DNA from: Hibiscus mutabilis | Lineage: Eukaryota; Streptophyta; Magnoliopsida; Malvales; Malvaceae | Assembly: GCA_019671005.1 (NCBI GenBank) | Contig: CM033752.1 | Coordinates: 11,222,001 to 11,286,000, forward strand | Direction: 5' to 3' | DNA length: 64,000 nt | The notes under the pieces: generated by a model | The model's input: the letters and a program-made list of their open reading frames with translations, nothing else | Database searches by the model: none | Told to the model about the DNA's origin: nothing | Shown here: one piece after another, positions 27,201-37,212 of the stretch | Layout: every line of letters begins with the position of its first letter | Numbering within the stretch: the first letter of the stretch is position 1 | Program-made: the position numbers and the translations under genes

Positions 27201-28971
27201 TTAGACAGGGTAAGAGAATAAAGCATATTCAATAGGGGAAAAAAGCATAGTCCCTCCATTCTATATAGGTATAAGGTATTCCAGTATTATTCCAAAGTTG
27301 CCTATTAGAGTAATCCTAGAACTGCATCAAAAGAAACTCGCCCCACACTTCAACTCAAACTAAAACCTCGGGAAGGGATAAAGGGTTACGACTTAGAGGA
27401 AAAAGGATGCGCGCTTTCCTTATCTTACTTACTTGACTTTTCTAACTACTTTTTTCCTTTAAGTAGATGGGGAAAGGCTCTGAAGAACGGTTTATAGAGA
27501 CAGGGCAACTGCGAAACTTGCCTGAACCTAAAAGCTCCTATATACTGCAGCTAACCTCGTAATGATCATTACGGTCGTTTGCATCAGCAGGAACTTATTC
27601 TCTAGGAAATCCACTACTTCCCCCTCATATAGACATTTGCTTACTTGGCACACTAAATCTTGAAAGCCTTTTCTTTCCCCTTGGACAACTATTGGAATGA
27701 TACCCATTGGCACCTCCACTACTAGTTGAATCAAAGCATTGGTATTGGTCCCATACTGGCTTTCAACCATTTGCCCTTCTTCTTTCGTTGACGTGCAAAT
27801 CGCTGGTTAAATATCAACTTCCAAGATCTAAGACTAAAATAGTGCCAGCTAGGGAAAGCCTATCAAGAATGAAAGAGCTTGGGTGAAGAAAAAGAAGAAA
27901 AAAGTCTGCTACAGCTAAATCCCCAATCGTTATTTTGATGCCGGCCGTCTTTATATGACATTTCACTGCCAGTAGTTAGCTTTCCAATACCTGTAGGGCT
28001 CCTGCCACAAGGATGACTAAGCTTGCCCCAAGAGAGAAGTGGTATAAGGCAAGAAAGAAAAGTGCCATTTCCACCAACTCTTTACAATAGATTTTTTGCT
28101 TCATCAGAGAAGTTGGAGCAGACCAATTAGTACCACAAGAGATTAAAGTACCACAATTGACAGATATAAACAGGACTCATAACTCATCGTCTAGTTTTGA
28201 AGAGTTTGCTATCTCCGAAGAAGTTGTGTTCTTTCTGTGGATACCTTCATTTTTGAGCTCATAGGGAGCGGGGGAGCCTAGAAAGCCTTGCCCAGAGAAC
28301 TCACTTATAGAATAGCTTAGCTAAAAAGTTGACCTTAAGAAGAAGGGCTCCAACTCTTCTAGCATTTCTTTTCTCGTCCCAAACCAAAGAAAGAGAATAG
28401 AAAAGGCATGGATCCCCTTTTTCCTTTCCCTAAGTCTGAAAGGAGAGCTTGTTTTATCGAGAACTAGGCTTTTGCTTCATTAGATGCTATAGACGAGACC
28501 ACTTATGTCACTTAATTGTCTACCTTAGAGTATACACCTTCTGTCTCTGTCGCAGAATTAGATTTATTAGAGTATAATACTGATTTAGTTGAGTAGTCTC
28601 ATCTAAAGTGAACGCTTGAGCAACAGAAAGAGGTTCGGTGGTGGAAGAGGTTTGATCATCTCCTACAGACTCTGCGGTACCAGACGCTTAAAGAAGGCAC
28701 TCTGGGAAAAATCTTTCTTACTTGCCGACAGATACTCTCTAGTTATGTATGGGTCTCCCACCTTACCTTGACCCAAAAAGGTGGCAACCGATTCTGGGAT
28801 AGCAAACTTTTTTTCATCCTCAGATTTAACTTCAGCGAAGGCAGACTTTTTTTTACATATGTTTAGGAGATAGCATCCGATCCGGGTTTAGCAACCGTTA
28901 TTAGACCGAATTGCTTTGTTTAAGTATCCTTTTATGTATAAATACAGAAAAGAATTCAATACCAGTTCCAC
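24291..28971. other. Mitochondrion-like non-coding DNA (probable NUMT)
   Basis: About 4.7 kb with no satellite and no retroelement domains that I can recognise. Composition is near 40% GC, with reiterated motifs such as CTTGCTTGCTTTTGCTTG, GCAAGCAAG and GGGAAAGG-type clusters that are typical of angiosperm mitochondrial spacers, and it leads into an unmistakable mitochondrial gene (rps4). Short frames (24402-24608 +, 24693-24905 -, 25236-25475 -, 27528-27770 -) show no conserved family signature, and I do not call them as genes. The mitochondrial origin of this part is inferred from style and continuity. Confidence 0.5.
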
Positions 28972-29454
28972 TTCTTTCCTATTCGATGATCCCTTTTCTA
29001 TTTTCTAGGACAAGATTGTTATTTTTTAAGAGAACTTTTCTAGGCACCGTTCTTGGCTAGGCTAACTCTTATAGATAGAAAGATAAAACGTAAACGGGAA
29101 TCAAACTCTTAAAAATACTCAAATTTGTCTCTGTTAATCTTTATTCGAGTCAAGTCTCTCTTTCTTATTAAATAAAGCTTAAGATTGGCAACTTCAGAGC
29201 TTCAGAAATGTTATCTAAAGAAGGTGGTATCAATGAATTGAATATTCAAGGGTTGGGACTTCTGAAGGGTACCGTTGTGGGTTCTTCTTTGGCAACGGGT
29301 CAAAATGGGATCTCGTCTGGTTCCACTACATCAAATACCACAACACCTGACTCATCAGAAGAGCTTCTGCCACCAATCAAACCAGAATGAAAAATGGATA
29401 TGTCCATATGAGCGACTACGCTGATCTTTATATGTTTTGGCCATGCCCGTTTCC
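28972..29454. repeat. Tandem duplication in mitochondrion-like DNA, copy 1
   Basis: About 483 bp, from CCTATTCGATGATCC to CCATGCCCGTTTCC, directly followed by copy 2. It holds a 60-codon frame (29208-29390 +, beginning MLSKEGGINELNIQGLG) of unknown identity. At its right end it holds the last few codons of the minus-strand rps4 text (TTTATATGTTTTGGCC), so the duplicated unit includes the 3' end of rps4. Confidence 0.75.
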
Positions 29455-29944
29455 TTCATTCCTATTCGATGATCCATTTTCTATTCTCTAGGTCAAGATT
29501 GTCGTTTCCTTTCTAGGAGAACTTTTCTATGCACCGTTCTTGGCTAGGCTAACTCTTATAGATAGAAATATAGAATGCAAATGGGTATCAAACTCTTAAA
29601 AATACTCGAATTTGTCTCCCGCTAATCTTCATTCGAGTCAAGTTTCTCTTTCTTATTAAAGAAAGCTTAAGATTGGCAACTTTAGAGCTTCAAAAATGTT
29701 ATCTAAAGAATGCGGTATCAATGAATTGAATATTCAAGGGTTGGGACTTCTGAAGGGTACCGCTGCGGTTCTTCTTTGGCAACGGGTCAAAATAGGATCT
29801 CGTCTGGTTCCACTACATCAAATACCACATGACCTAACTCATCAAAAGAGCTTCTGCCACCAATCAAACCAGAATGAAAAATGGATAAGTCCCTATGAGC
29901 GACTACGCTGATCCTTTATATGTTTTGGCCACGCCTATTTCCGC
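29455..29944. repeat. Tandem duplication in mitochondrion-like DNA, copy 2
   Basis: About 490 bp, closely similar to copy 1 in the same order. Its frame (29696-29911 +) starts MLSKECGINELNIQGLG and then shifts frame relative to copy 1 after GLLKGT because of small indels. That argues that the frame was not under selection after duplication. Its right end runs into the full rps4 pseudogene, so this copy is probably the original and copy 1 the duplicate. Confidence 0.75.
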
Positions 29945-30967
29945 TCCAAAGAGAAGGTTTGGATCTTTCAATCTTATGTCGTGAGAGATGCTATGTTAGG
30001 TTCATAAGAGACCACAACTTTTAGTGTTCTATGATTTACCTCCGATCATAAGTAGGTAGTTCAATCCTTTTGATTCTTCTCTTCATAGTTTTCTGATAGA
30101 GGAATGCGGAGCAATAGGTCGAATTACTATATCTATATAGAAAAGAGTTGTAAACTATAGGACTTCTTGTTTTAGTAGGAAGATTTTGGGTTTTCTCGTT
30201 CCATAAGAATAGGGATTTGAAATAATACAAATTCCTCTTTATTCTGTTGTGCTCAGTGAAGGAATTTCCTAAACATACCTTTTTAGATCCAAACTTCTTT
30301 GTTCTTTTCAAGTCTTCTTCTTGCATATAAAAATGCAACTATTTCAAAAACCAAGATTTTTTTAGTAGTAAGCGGTATCCCCTCTTAGTTTTGAGTATGT
30401 GGAAACATTTGATTCTTCTCCACATTCTTAACTGGCGATCAAGGAATTTGCCTATTTTTTAATTTTAATTTGTCTATGATTTTTTCAACTGATGTTTCGA
30501 TATAGAAAGATCTCCTTATTTCTTCACCACAAATTCTTGCGTTATTTTCTTGAAAAGATATTATATCATTGCGGGAAAGTTTCAAATGATTAATTTTTAC
30601 CATTTTATTATTCACACAAACCCTTTGATGACTTATCAGTTGCTTTGCTTGAGGAATAATTTCACGAAAATGGAGTCGAACTGAATAATGTCTGATCTTG
30701 TTTCTGGATTGAGTGGAAAAGGGATATACGAAGCTCGTTATGTTCCTCTGTGCATCTCTGCGATGGGTAAATCCCTATAAAAATGGGCAACTTTTGTGTA
30801 GTTTGTGATTGGATGTAATTGTTACGATTTTTTCTCATAACAATCTTTTTCTTAATGTATCTCTTCTTGTTCCTCAATCTTCAAGAATTTGGCCTTGTAT
30901 TATTGTAAGTTCTCTGTTCGAACATTTCTTGAAAGTTGACGACAAGTTTTAAACCATATTTCATATC
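29916..30967 (-). pseudogene. rps4: Mitochondrial ribosomal protein S4 (rps4), broken
   Basis: Reading the minus strand, fragments of plant mitochondrial S4 appear in order over 1052 bp, about the normal gene length (roughly 350 codons). The N-terminal FKTC and NRELTIIQ (near 30960-30900) are followed by YIKKK and NNYIQSQTTQKLPIF (30662-30877). MWRR and LKTKRGYRLLLKK lie near 30350-30440. MQEEDLKRTKKFGSKKVCLG to MKRRIKRIELPTY occupies 30036-30338, and the C-terminal SGNRRGQNI with its stop is at 29916-29918. The product would be a protein of the small mitoribosomal subunit. Several frameshifts and stops, including the loss of the start region, make it non-functional. Its location in nuclear satellite and retrotransposon DNA identifies this tract as a transferred mitochondrial segment (NUMT). 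Confidence 0.9.
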
Positions 30968-31349
30968 TCAGTTTTTCAGTCTTTTTCGCCATATTGCGTA
31001 TAACGGGAATCAAACCCCCTATGCTGCTAGCGGGCGAATAGAGAATGTTCTACTTCGATCCAGCAAATTGTTAGGAGTAGGTTTTGGATTGCCACTTTCA
31101 CTAATAATAAGCTATCCAAATCTCATTGCTTATGCATATGCGCAGGAGCGCACTTCTTTTCCCTTACTAAAAAAGGGTGTAATGAATAGAGATCTCCTGC
31201 CAGAAGTCTTTTCTTCCTATCACTTCACTTCGATCAAGAGATTTGATAGGGCTCGTAGCCCCCTTTCCCTCTTCCCTATGCCTATTTGTTCTCTTGGCCC
31301 CAGAGAGGTGTGTAAACTCTTTTTTTTAAAGAAAAAGATGAATAGATAG
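30936..31349 (+). CDS. Open frame of 137 codons, not recognised
   Basis: The frame starts inside the antisense of the rps4 5' end, so its first residues are not meaningful. After about residue 25 it shows ordinary protein character (TPYAASGRIENVLLRSSKLL, then VGFGLPLSLIISYPNLIAYA, then a basic C-terminus ending KLFFLKKKMNR). The middle stretch is hydrophobic and could be one membrane segment. I cannot assign it to any mitochondrial gene I know. It may be one of the lineage-specific open frames common in plant mitochondrial spacers. A phrase similar to its DNA (TTGTTAGGAGTAGG) recurs near 31852. It is probably not expressed here. Confidence 0.25.
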   Translation: MTTSFKPYFISQFFSLFRHIAYNGNQTPYAASGRIENVLLRSSKLLGVGFGLPLSLIISYPNLIAYAYAQERTSFPLLKKGVMNRDLLPEVFSSYHFTSIKRFDRARSPLSLFPMPICSLGPREVCKLFFLKKKMNR

Positions 31350-32480
31350 GGCCATGATACATTTTGGAATATTGTAATGGTAAATAGACTCTTTTCATCC
31401 CTTTTTTCGATGCCTGCTTGAGGACCTATATGAATGTTTTAGAATGGGGATATTCACCTTTTGTAACAAGTAGATCCATGATACGGACTAATAAATGTTC
31501 TTACTCTTACTCAAAAGTTAGATCTATTCCATTTTGGTCAGTCTCTCACGGTACAGCTTCTCGCTTTTCATAAATGTGTTTCCCCTTCTGCTTATGTGAG
31601 TTTGATCCGCCTTTGACTTTGCTTGCTTCTGATTCTCTATGAGCCGTTTCATGACCTTACTTTTTCAGAGGGTCGGTGAGATATGTGAGCATCAGCTCAT
31701 GTATCGGTTTACCTAAATCACCTCTGCTATCCCACATTTTTCTATTCAAAAAGGCGAGCAACCTTTAAACAAAAAAGGCCCTAATAGGGCTCTTCTTTAC
31801 ATATTATATAAGCCTTAAAGTAGGTTGCCTCAAAACCCGAACTTAGCAACTTGTTAGGAGTAGGGCTTGTCCCTTTATATGTTATTAGTAAAGCGCTAAC
31901 GAGCAAGAAATAACACCTTACTATAGTCTTTTTAAAGAAACCTTTCATGCTAGGCGTTCACATGTTTTGGCTAGAATGAACGAGGCCAATTCAATCTACA
32001 TTTGAATCTGGCAACTAGCTGATATTGATCAACTACCTCCACCATTGGTTGTTCAATATCGAAATCCCGTAGGTAGGAATGCTCTTGGTCTTTCACCGGA
32101 TCAGGATTTATTACTAGCGTCACTCCCTATGCTTCTGCATACCATACCCTAACCCCAACACTAATAGATGCTAGTTGGAGGGACTGCTCGCTTTGGCAAC
32201 AGAGGGCTCAAGAACTAACTATAAGTATTCTTCGGGCTCCCGACCCGAAAGGGATGCGAGATGATGATGGGTCAACTACGACTAGAGCTGCTAGTGGAAC
32301 TACTACTTCCGCTCAAATAAGCCCTCATTCTGATTTTGGTTTTGGATAAAAGACTGGATTTTTTTCTTCTATTTCATTCCCATATGCTCCTGGAAGTGTA
32401 TATGCTAAGCGGTGGTGGTGCCTCTCCCACAGCTATTGGTAGGTTCGAATATTAGGCTATTCAAGTGTATATGTTTTTCT
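31350..32480. other. Mitochondrion-like DNA with coding-like scraps
   Basis: No complete gene. Two stretches look like decayed coding sequence on the plus strand. At about 32010-32153 there is a frame reading VVQYRNPVGRNALGLSPDQD before a stop. At about 32187-32349 another reads APDPKGMRDDDGSTTTRA and ends in a stop. Neither belongs to a family I recognise. The boundary between organelle-like and nuclear-looking sequence is placed near 32480 only by change in style. Confidence 0.35.
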
Positions 32481-32970
32481 CAATAGTTGAGCTAGATCAA
32501 AAATTCCCTCCATGTCTAACCTTCATTTAAATCTCTTCCTTCTCTCTAATTTATTAGATTATTCAGTTCTTGAAGAAGGATGAAGATGATTATTTTTATT
32601 ATCCAATTCTTATTTTCACTAATAAGCCGAGATGTTTACACATCTCTCTTCCCCCTTAACACTTGTTTTTGGCTTTGATAGCCAAGTGTATAAGCCACAT
32701 TGACATTTTAATTTGCCATGCAATTCTTAAGTTTAACTTATCTCTCAAATTAGTCCTTAGACAAAGTTATCCTTTCATTTTTTTTCAATTTGGACTTTGG
32801 CCTTTGACAAACTCTATATTTATTAATGAAACAAGGCAATTTAATTTACAATGAATTGGTAACATTCTACTAGACCAATGGTCCCTAATTTCCATTAACT
32901 ATCTACGTCAAAAATTTCTCCAATCAAATTAAAACATATTCGAATTAGTGTCACACTCCTAGACCATATT
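32481..32970. other. AT-rich spacer, possible retroelement 5' remnant
   Basis: AT-rich sequence with phrases common in plant LTRs and their leaders (TTTCAATTTGGACTTTGG, AATGGTCCCTAATTTCCATT). TGTCACACTCC near 32949 resembles an LTR start. No primer-binding site was found before the gag fragment that follows, so the 5' end of that element is missing or rearranged. Confidence 0.35.
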
Positions 32971-33420
32971 TTGGGGTATAACATTATGACCTGGGTTCAG
33001 GGCAGTAAGACAATGTTTGAGTATGAGGTGCAGTTCGTACGACTGAGTCAGTATGCACCTGAGTTAGTGCCAGATGAGAGGCACCGTTGTGATCATTTTC
33101 GGTATGGTTTGGTGGAGGATGTCAAGACATACATGTTGGCCACTGAGTATACTGAGTTTGATGTTTTGGTATCTTGGGAAAAGGATATAGAGTAGAGTTT
33201 AGGTTTATCACGTCGTTTTGGAGGTTCTAGCTCAGGGAAGAGAGCTGTAGAGTATAATTCTGGGGGTGGCCAGACTAAGAGGCACCGTGATCGAAGGTTC
33301 TGATCGGATGTGAACGCAGTGGAGATGGTGTAGGACAAGGATATTAGGGACAATGTGCTCAAATTCGAGCAGCGTATAATGGTTGTTGAAGATGTGGTTT
33401 GAGTGAAAATTTGAGGCAAG
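32971..33420 (+). pseudogene. Ty3/gypsy gag fragment with degenerate zinc knuckle
   Basis: The frame at 32971-33195 contains FVRLSQYAPELVPDERHR and FRYGLVEDVKTYM, the conserved second half of the plant Ty3/gypsy gag domain that packages element RNA. The usual preceding region (the KYFP and KQGxMTV segment) is deleted; only EYE remains of it. Near 33375-33425 a nucleocapsid-like C-x2-C-G ... RQDCPR can be read, but with a stop inside the first half and Asn in place of the zinc-binding His. The gag part is therefore inactive. It is followed by protease remnants in the expected order. Confidence 0.8.
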
Positions 33421-33699
33421 ATTGCCCGCGTTTGGCTAGAGTTGGTAGTCTCCTACGATTGTGGTTGTGAACTCTTATTGGAGGTGTGGGTCGACAGATC
33501 ACATCAGATGAGATTGCCCTTTGCTTGCTAGAGGTAGGGGCCCTAGGCACGACCAGGGTACCTTTGACAGAGGGAGGAGAGATAGAGGACTGTGGCACAC
33601 ACCGTGGTAGTTCAACTAGTAGATGGTGGACCAGCGAGGATCTATGCTCATCACGAGGGGAGAAATGACATAGACATGATAGCAGTTACCTTTACCTTG

Positions 33700-34010
33700 T
33701 AGTCTATGTCATTGTTATCTTTGATAGATTCTAGTTCTACAAATTCATATGTATTGCATGAGCATGCACATTTTGTTAGTATATTGGTAGAAATGCTTGA
33801 TGTTGGTATGTAGTGACGAGTTCTTTTGGAGAAATGTTCATTACAAGAAAGTTGTATTGGAGGTGTCCTCTAATGGTTAAAGGTCACGTGTTTGCGGCTG
33901 ACCTGATAGAATTACCGTTCCATGGTTTTGACGTGATTTTGGGTATGAACTAGTTGTCTCAGCATCAAGATGTGGTTGATTTGGAGACCAAGTGGGCTTC
34001 TTTGAGGCTT
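33700..34010 (+). pseudogene. Ty3/gypsy aspartic protease remnant
   Basis: Near 33715-33765 the frame reads LIDSSSTNSYVL, the retroviral-type aspartic protease active-site region, with D at about 33727. The usual D-S-G is D-S-S here, so the conserved glycine is lost. Further on (about 33889-34008) comes FAADLIELPFHGFDVILGMN, followed by a stop and LSQHQDVVDL, the conserved C-terminal part of the domain. The enzyme would cut the element polyprotein, but this copy has stops and the active-site change. Confidence 0.75.
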
Positions 34011-34199
34011 GCTGATGATTATGAAGTTGTAGTTGTGGGCGAAAATGTAAATTTCTTTTTAATGTGGTTTCTGCCATAGAAGTGCTTAAGTTGCTTGAAA
34101 ATGGATGTCAAGCGTATCTAGCTTATGTGATGAATCCGAATGTGGAGAAAGTGTGGATGAAGGATATCTATATTGTTTGTGACTTTTCCGAGTGTATTT

Positions 34200-34810
34200 T
34201 AGAAGAGTTACATGGTTTGCCTCTAGATAGGAAGGTAGATTTTTGCATTGAGACATATGCTGACTCGTCTCCGGTGTCGATTGCACCATATCGCATGGCA
34301 CCAAAAGAGTTGAAAGAGTTGAATATGCAACTTCAAGAGTTTTTAGATCGGGGTTTCATCCGGCCTAGTGTTTCACCGTGGGGAGCACCGGTGTTGTTTG
34401 TGAAAAAGAAAGATGGCACGTTGAGGATGTATATGACTATCGGCAACGGAACAAGTTGAGGACTAAGAACAAGTATCCCTTGTCGTAGATTGATGATCTG
34501 TTCGATCAATTGTGGGGAGCAACAGTGTTGTCCAAGATCAATTTGAGATCTGGATATTATCAGTTGAAGGTGAAGGATGAAGATGTGTTGACAACTGCTT
34601 TTGTATGAGTTATGGCCGTTATGAGTTCTTGGTGAAGTTGTTTGGGCTGACAAATGCACCTGCAACATTTATGGATATGATGAACCATGTATTTCGTGAA
34701 TTTTTAGACCAATTAGTAGTAGTGTTTATCGATGATATCCTTGTGTACTCTCGTATTGAGGATGAACATGATCGACATTTGCAGATTGTGAACTTTATGC
34801 CAAGATGAGC
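34200..34810 (+). pseudogene. Ty3/gypsy reverse transcriptase remnant
   Basis: The frame 34064-34459 covers HGLPLDRKVDF, the APYRMAPKELKEL segment and FIRPSVSPWGAPVLFVKKKD. After a frameshift the text continues as YDYRQRNKLRTKNKYPLS, a stop, then IDDLFDQLWGA and LRSGYYQLKVKDEDV. A further shift leads into the frame 34605-34808 with FGLTNAPATFMDMMN and the catalytic FIDDIL box (Asp-Asp at 34731-34736, the YxDD equivalent). The order and spacing are those of chromovirus reverse transcriptases. At least three disruptions make it inactive. Confidence 0.9.
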
Positions 34811-34819
34811 AAGTGTAAG

Positions 34820-35460
34820 TTTTGGATTAGGGATGTGGCTTTTCTCGTTCATGTGGTGCTAGCCGAAGGTATCCGGGTAAATCTTAAAAAGGTTGATGTG
34901 ATTGTGAACAGAAAGCAGCCAAAGTTTGTGACAAAATTCCACAATTTTTTGGGCTTGGCGGGTTACTACCGTCTTTTCATGGATGGGTTTTCAAAAGTTG
35001 TTGCACCATTGACCAAGTTGTTGCAGAAGGATGTACGTTTGAATGGACAAAAGCTAGATACCAGGCTTTTGAGAAGTTGAAAGAAGCTCTAACGCAAGCT
35101 CCAATCTTGATTCAACCTGAGTCAGGGAAGGAGTTTGTGGTGTATAGTAAGGCATCCTATGTTGGATTAGGGTGTGTGATGAGGAAGTCCTGGTTTATGA
35201 TGGGAAACCCTACGTGATCTTGAGCTCATGGAGATAGTGTTTGCGTTGAAAATTTGAAGACATTACCTTTAGGGTGAAAAGTGTGTTGTATACATTGATA
35301 ATAAGAGTTTGAAGTATTTTATGACACAGAAGGAGTTGAATCTTCGTCAACGTAGGTGGTTGGAGTTGTTGAAGGATTACAATTTGACCAATGAGTACCA
35401 TCTGGGCAAAGCCAATGTTGTGGCTGACACTTTGAGTAGGAAAGCTATTGTAGAGTTGCG
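34820..35460 (+). pseudogene. RT connection and RNase H remnant, catalytic Asp lost
   Basis: The connection segment reads FLGLAGYYRLFMDGFSKV and APLTKLLQK (34940-35030). RNase H begins near 35090 with a shifted EWTKARYQAF and continues as PILIQPESGKEFVVYSKASY. In active relatives this last motif has Asp where this copy has Lys (YSDAS becomes YSKAS). The C-terminal half (35290-35450) is well kept: SLKYFMTQKELNLRQRRWLE and GKANVVADTLSRK. The enzyme would degrade RNA in the RNA-DNA hybrid; this copy cannot, given the lost acidic residue and several stops near 35215-35285. Confidence 0.85.
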
Positions 35461-35699
35461 AGCAATGTTTGCTAGGTTGAGTGTGACCCGTGATGGAGGG
35501 TTGTTGGCAGAGTTGCAAGTGAAACCTTCTTTGACATAGTTGATTAGGGAAAAGAAACCGTATGATGAGGCGTTGGTACCTAATGTCAAGGACATTATGG
35601 ATGGAAATCCTACGCATTTCCATTTTAATAGTGATGGGGTTTTGTGCTTTAAAGATCGGATTGTGGTGCCTAGTGACGAGGAGTTTAGATGGATGATTT

Positions 35700-36415
35700 T
35701 GACTGAGGCACATGCTAGTCCATTTGCTATGCATCCCGAAAGTACTAAATGTATCATGGGTTGAGGAAAGAGTACTATTGAGTGGGTTTGAAAAAGGACG
35801 TGGCTGATTTTGTTGCTAGATGTATGGTATGTCAGCGGGTGAAAGCGGAACATTAGTTTCCTTCCGGGTTGTTGTAACCGTTAAAAATATCGGAGTGGAA
35901 ATGGGAGAGGCTCACCATAGATTTTGTGTCGGGGTTACCTATGACATCGACCAAAAAAGATTCCATTTGGGTGATTGTTGATTGGTTTACAAAGTGTGAA
36001 CATTTCCTGCTAGTGCATACGACGTGTTCGTTGGATAGGTTGGCATATTTGTATGTTGATGAGATTGTGAGGTTACACGGGTACCTAAATCAATTGTTTC
36101 GGATAGGGATCTTCGGTTTATAGTGAGGTTTTGAAGGTGTTTGCACTGACCTTTGGGTACTCGCTTGAATTTTAGTACATCGTATAATCCCCAGACGGAT
36201 TGCTAGTTAGAGCATGTGATTCAGATCTTGGAGGATATGTTGAGGTGTTGTATCATTGAGTTCCAAGGAATTTGGGAAAGGCAGATGCCTTTGGTTGAGT
36301 TTTCATACAATAACAGTTATCAAGCAAATATAAAGATGGCACCGTATGAAGCCTTGTATGGTAGGAGGTGTCGTATGCCCTTGTGTTGAGCTGAGGCTGG
36401 GGAAAAGTATGTTTT
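35700..36415 (+). pseudogene. Ty3/gypsy integrase remnant
   Basis: The HHCC zinc-binding part is split by a frameshift (AMHPESTK, then KEYYWVGLKKDVADFVARCM and VCQ near 35720-35840). The catalytic core starts WERLTIDFVSGLP (about 35905-35945). A frame at 35926-36123 continues with SIWVIVDWFTKCEHF. The second acidic motif (SDRDLRF, about 36100-36120) and the third (NPQTDC, stop, LEHVIQILEDML, about 36190-36245) are visible with stops between them. It would insert element DNA into chromosomes, but it is interrupted by several stops. Confidence 0.85.
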
Positions 36416-36715
36416 CATGCATGATGTGTTGAAAGAAACGAATGAGAAAGTAAAGATGATTTGTGATCGTTTAAAAGAGGCCTCGGATAGGAAAAAATCC
36501 TACGCGGATTTGAAGAGTAAAGAGGTGGAATACGCTGTTGGTGAAAAGGTTTTATTGAAAGTTTCACCCTAGAAGAAGGTGATGCGTTTTGGGCGTAAAG
36601 GAAAGCTGAGCCCAAGGTTTATTGAACCTTATGAGGTGCTGGAACACATTGGTCCTATGGCATATTAGTTGAGTTTTCCTCCTGAGTTGGAGAAGATTCA
36701 TGATGTGTGTGGCTG
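36416..36715 (+). pseudogene. Integrase C-terminal tail (Tekay-like)
   Basis: The frame reads MICDRLKEASDRKKSYADLK, EVEYAVGEKVLLKVSP, a stop, then FGRKGKLSPRFIEPYEVLEH and FPPELEKIHDV. This is the GPY/F-type tail that precedes the chromodomain in chromoviruses. The text ends there; no chromodomain, polypurine tract or 3' LTR follows. The last 137 bp (36579-36715) recur inverted at 53770-53906. Confidence 0.85.
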
Positions 36716-37154
36716 AAAATTGCCTCACGGCGGAGTACGGTGGTTAAAACTAGGTTAGGGGTGATCGGAGGTTTTAGTGGTGGTCGGAGACATGAAGTTG
36801 GCCAAAGAAGACAACCGGAGATGGTCACCGGAACTACCCGACGTCGCATTCAGCAACCGACGAACAGGTTAGGTAACCGGACTAGGGCGGAGCTAGATCT
36901 AGAGGTGTTCAGTGTGGTGGTTTGAGGCCAGAATCCTAGGGTTCATTTAAGTTCAAGATGAACAGGTATGAACTTCAAGGAATTTTAGGAGTTTGATTTT
37001 AAAAACAAGAAATGGATGAGTTTAGAGGTTTGTATTTGATCAAACAAGTAGAAATATGAAAAACGGTAATGAATTTTGGATGAACAAGGGGGTTTTAATC
37101 GGTTTTGAAGGGGAAATCTGGGTTATTGGGTGTTTGTAGTTCAGAGGATTTGGG

Positions 37155-37179
37155 AGAAGAGAGAGAGAGAGAGAGAGAG
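37155..37179 (+). repeat. GA microsatellite
   Basis: An (GA)n run of about 25 bp. The right arm of the inverted repeat has a shorter CT run at 53311-53325, so the two arms have diverged here by slippage. Confidence 0.9.
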
Positions 37180-37204
37180 TCTTGGCATTATGACTGAGTT
37201 GGGG

Positions 37205-37212
37205 CTTTTATA
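37205..37212 (-). promoter_or_regulatory. TATA-box-like site (left arm)
   Basis: TATAAAAG on the minus strand, followed downstream (leftwards) by CCCCAACTC and a CT-rich stretch, as in plant core promoters. It points away from the primer-binding site of the LTR it lies in, so it may be an antisense promoter or belong to an older element. Confidence 0.3.

Larger units (their letters stand above)
32971..36715 (+). mobile_element. Tekay/Del-like Ty3/gypsy gag-pol, 5'-truncated and decayed
   Basis: Domains occur in the chromovirus order gag, protease, reverse transcriptase, RNase H, integrase on the plus strand over 3.7 kb. The C-terminal part (GRKGKLSPRF, then PPELEKIHDV) is typical of the Tekay/Del lineage. 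There are at least a dozen in-frame stops and frameshifts (for example at 33195, 34459, 34605, 35080, 35539, 35764, 36123), so no polyprotein can be made. The 5' part of gag, the 5' LTR and the primer-binding site are missing. The 3' end stops abruptly after the KIHDV codons near 36710 and joins the Ogre/Tat-like LTR. The individual domains are listed separately. Confidence 0.9.

Noticed and set aside
30985..31015. T-arm-like stretch of a tRNA (GGGGGTTTGATTCCCGTT on the minus strand)
   Set aside because: No matching acceptor stem or anticodon arm was found at the proper distance.
33093..35853. Minus-strand open frames across the Tekay-like element (for example 35210-35734, 35377-35853)
   Set aside because: They are shadows of the plus-strand pol text, which shows the conserved domains.
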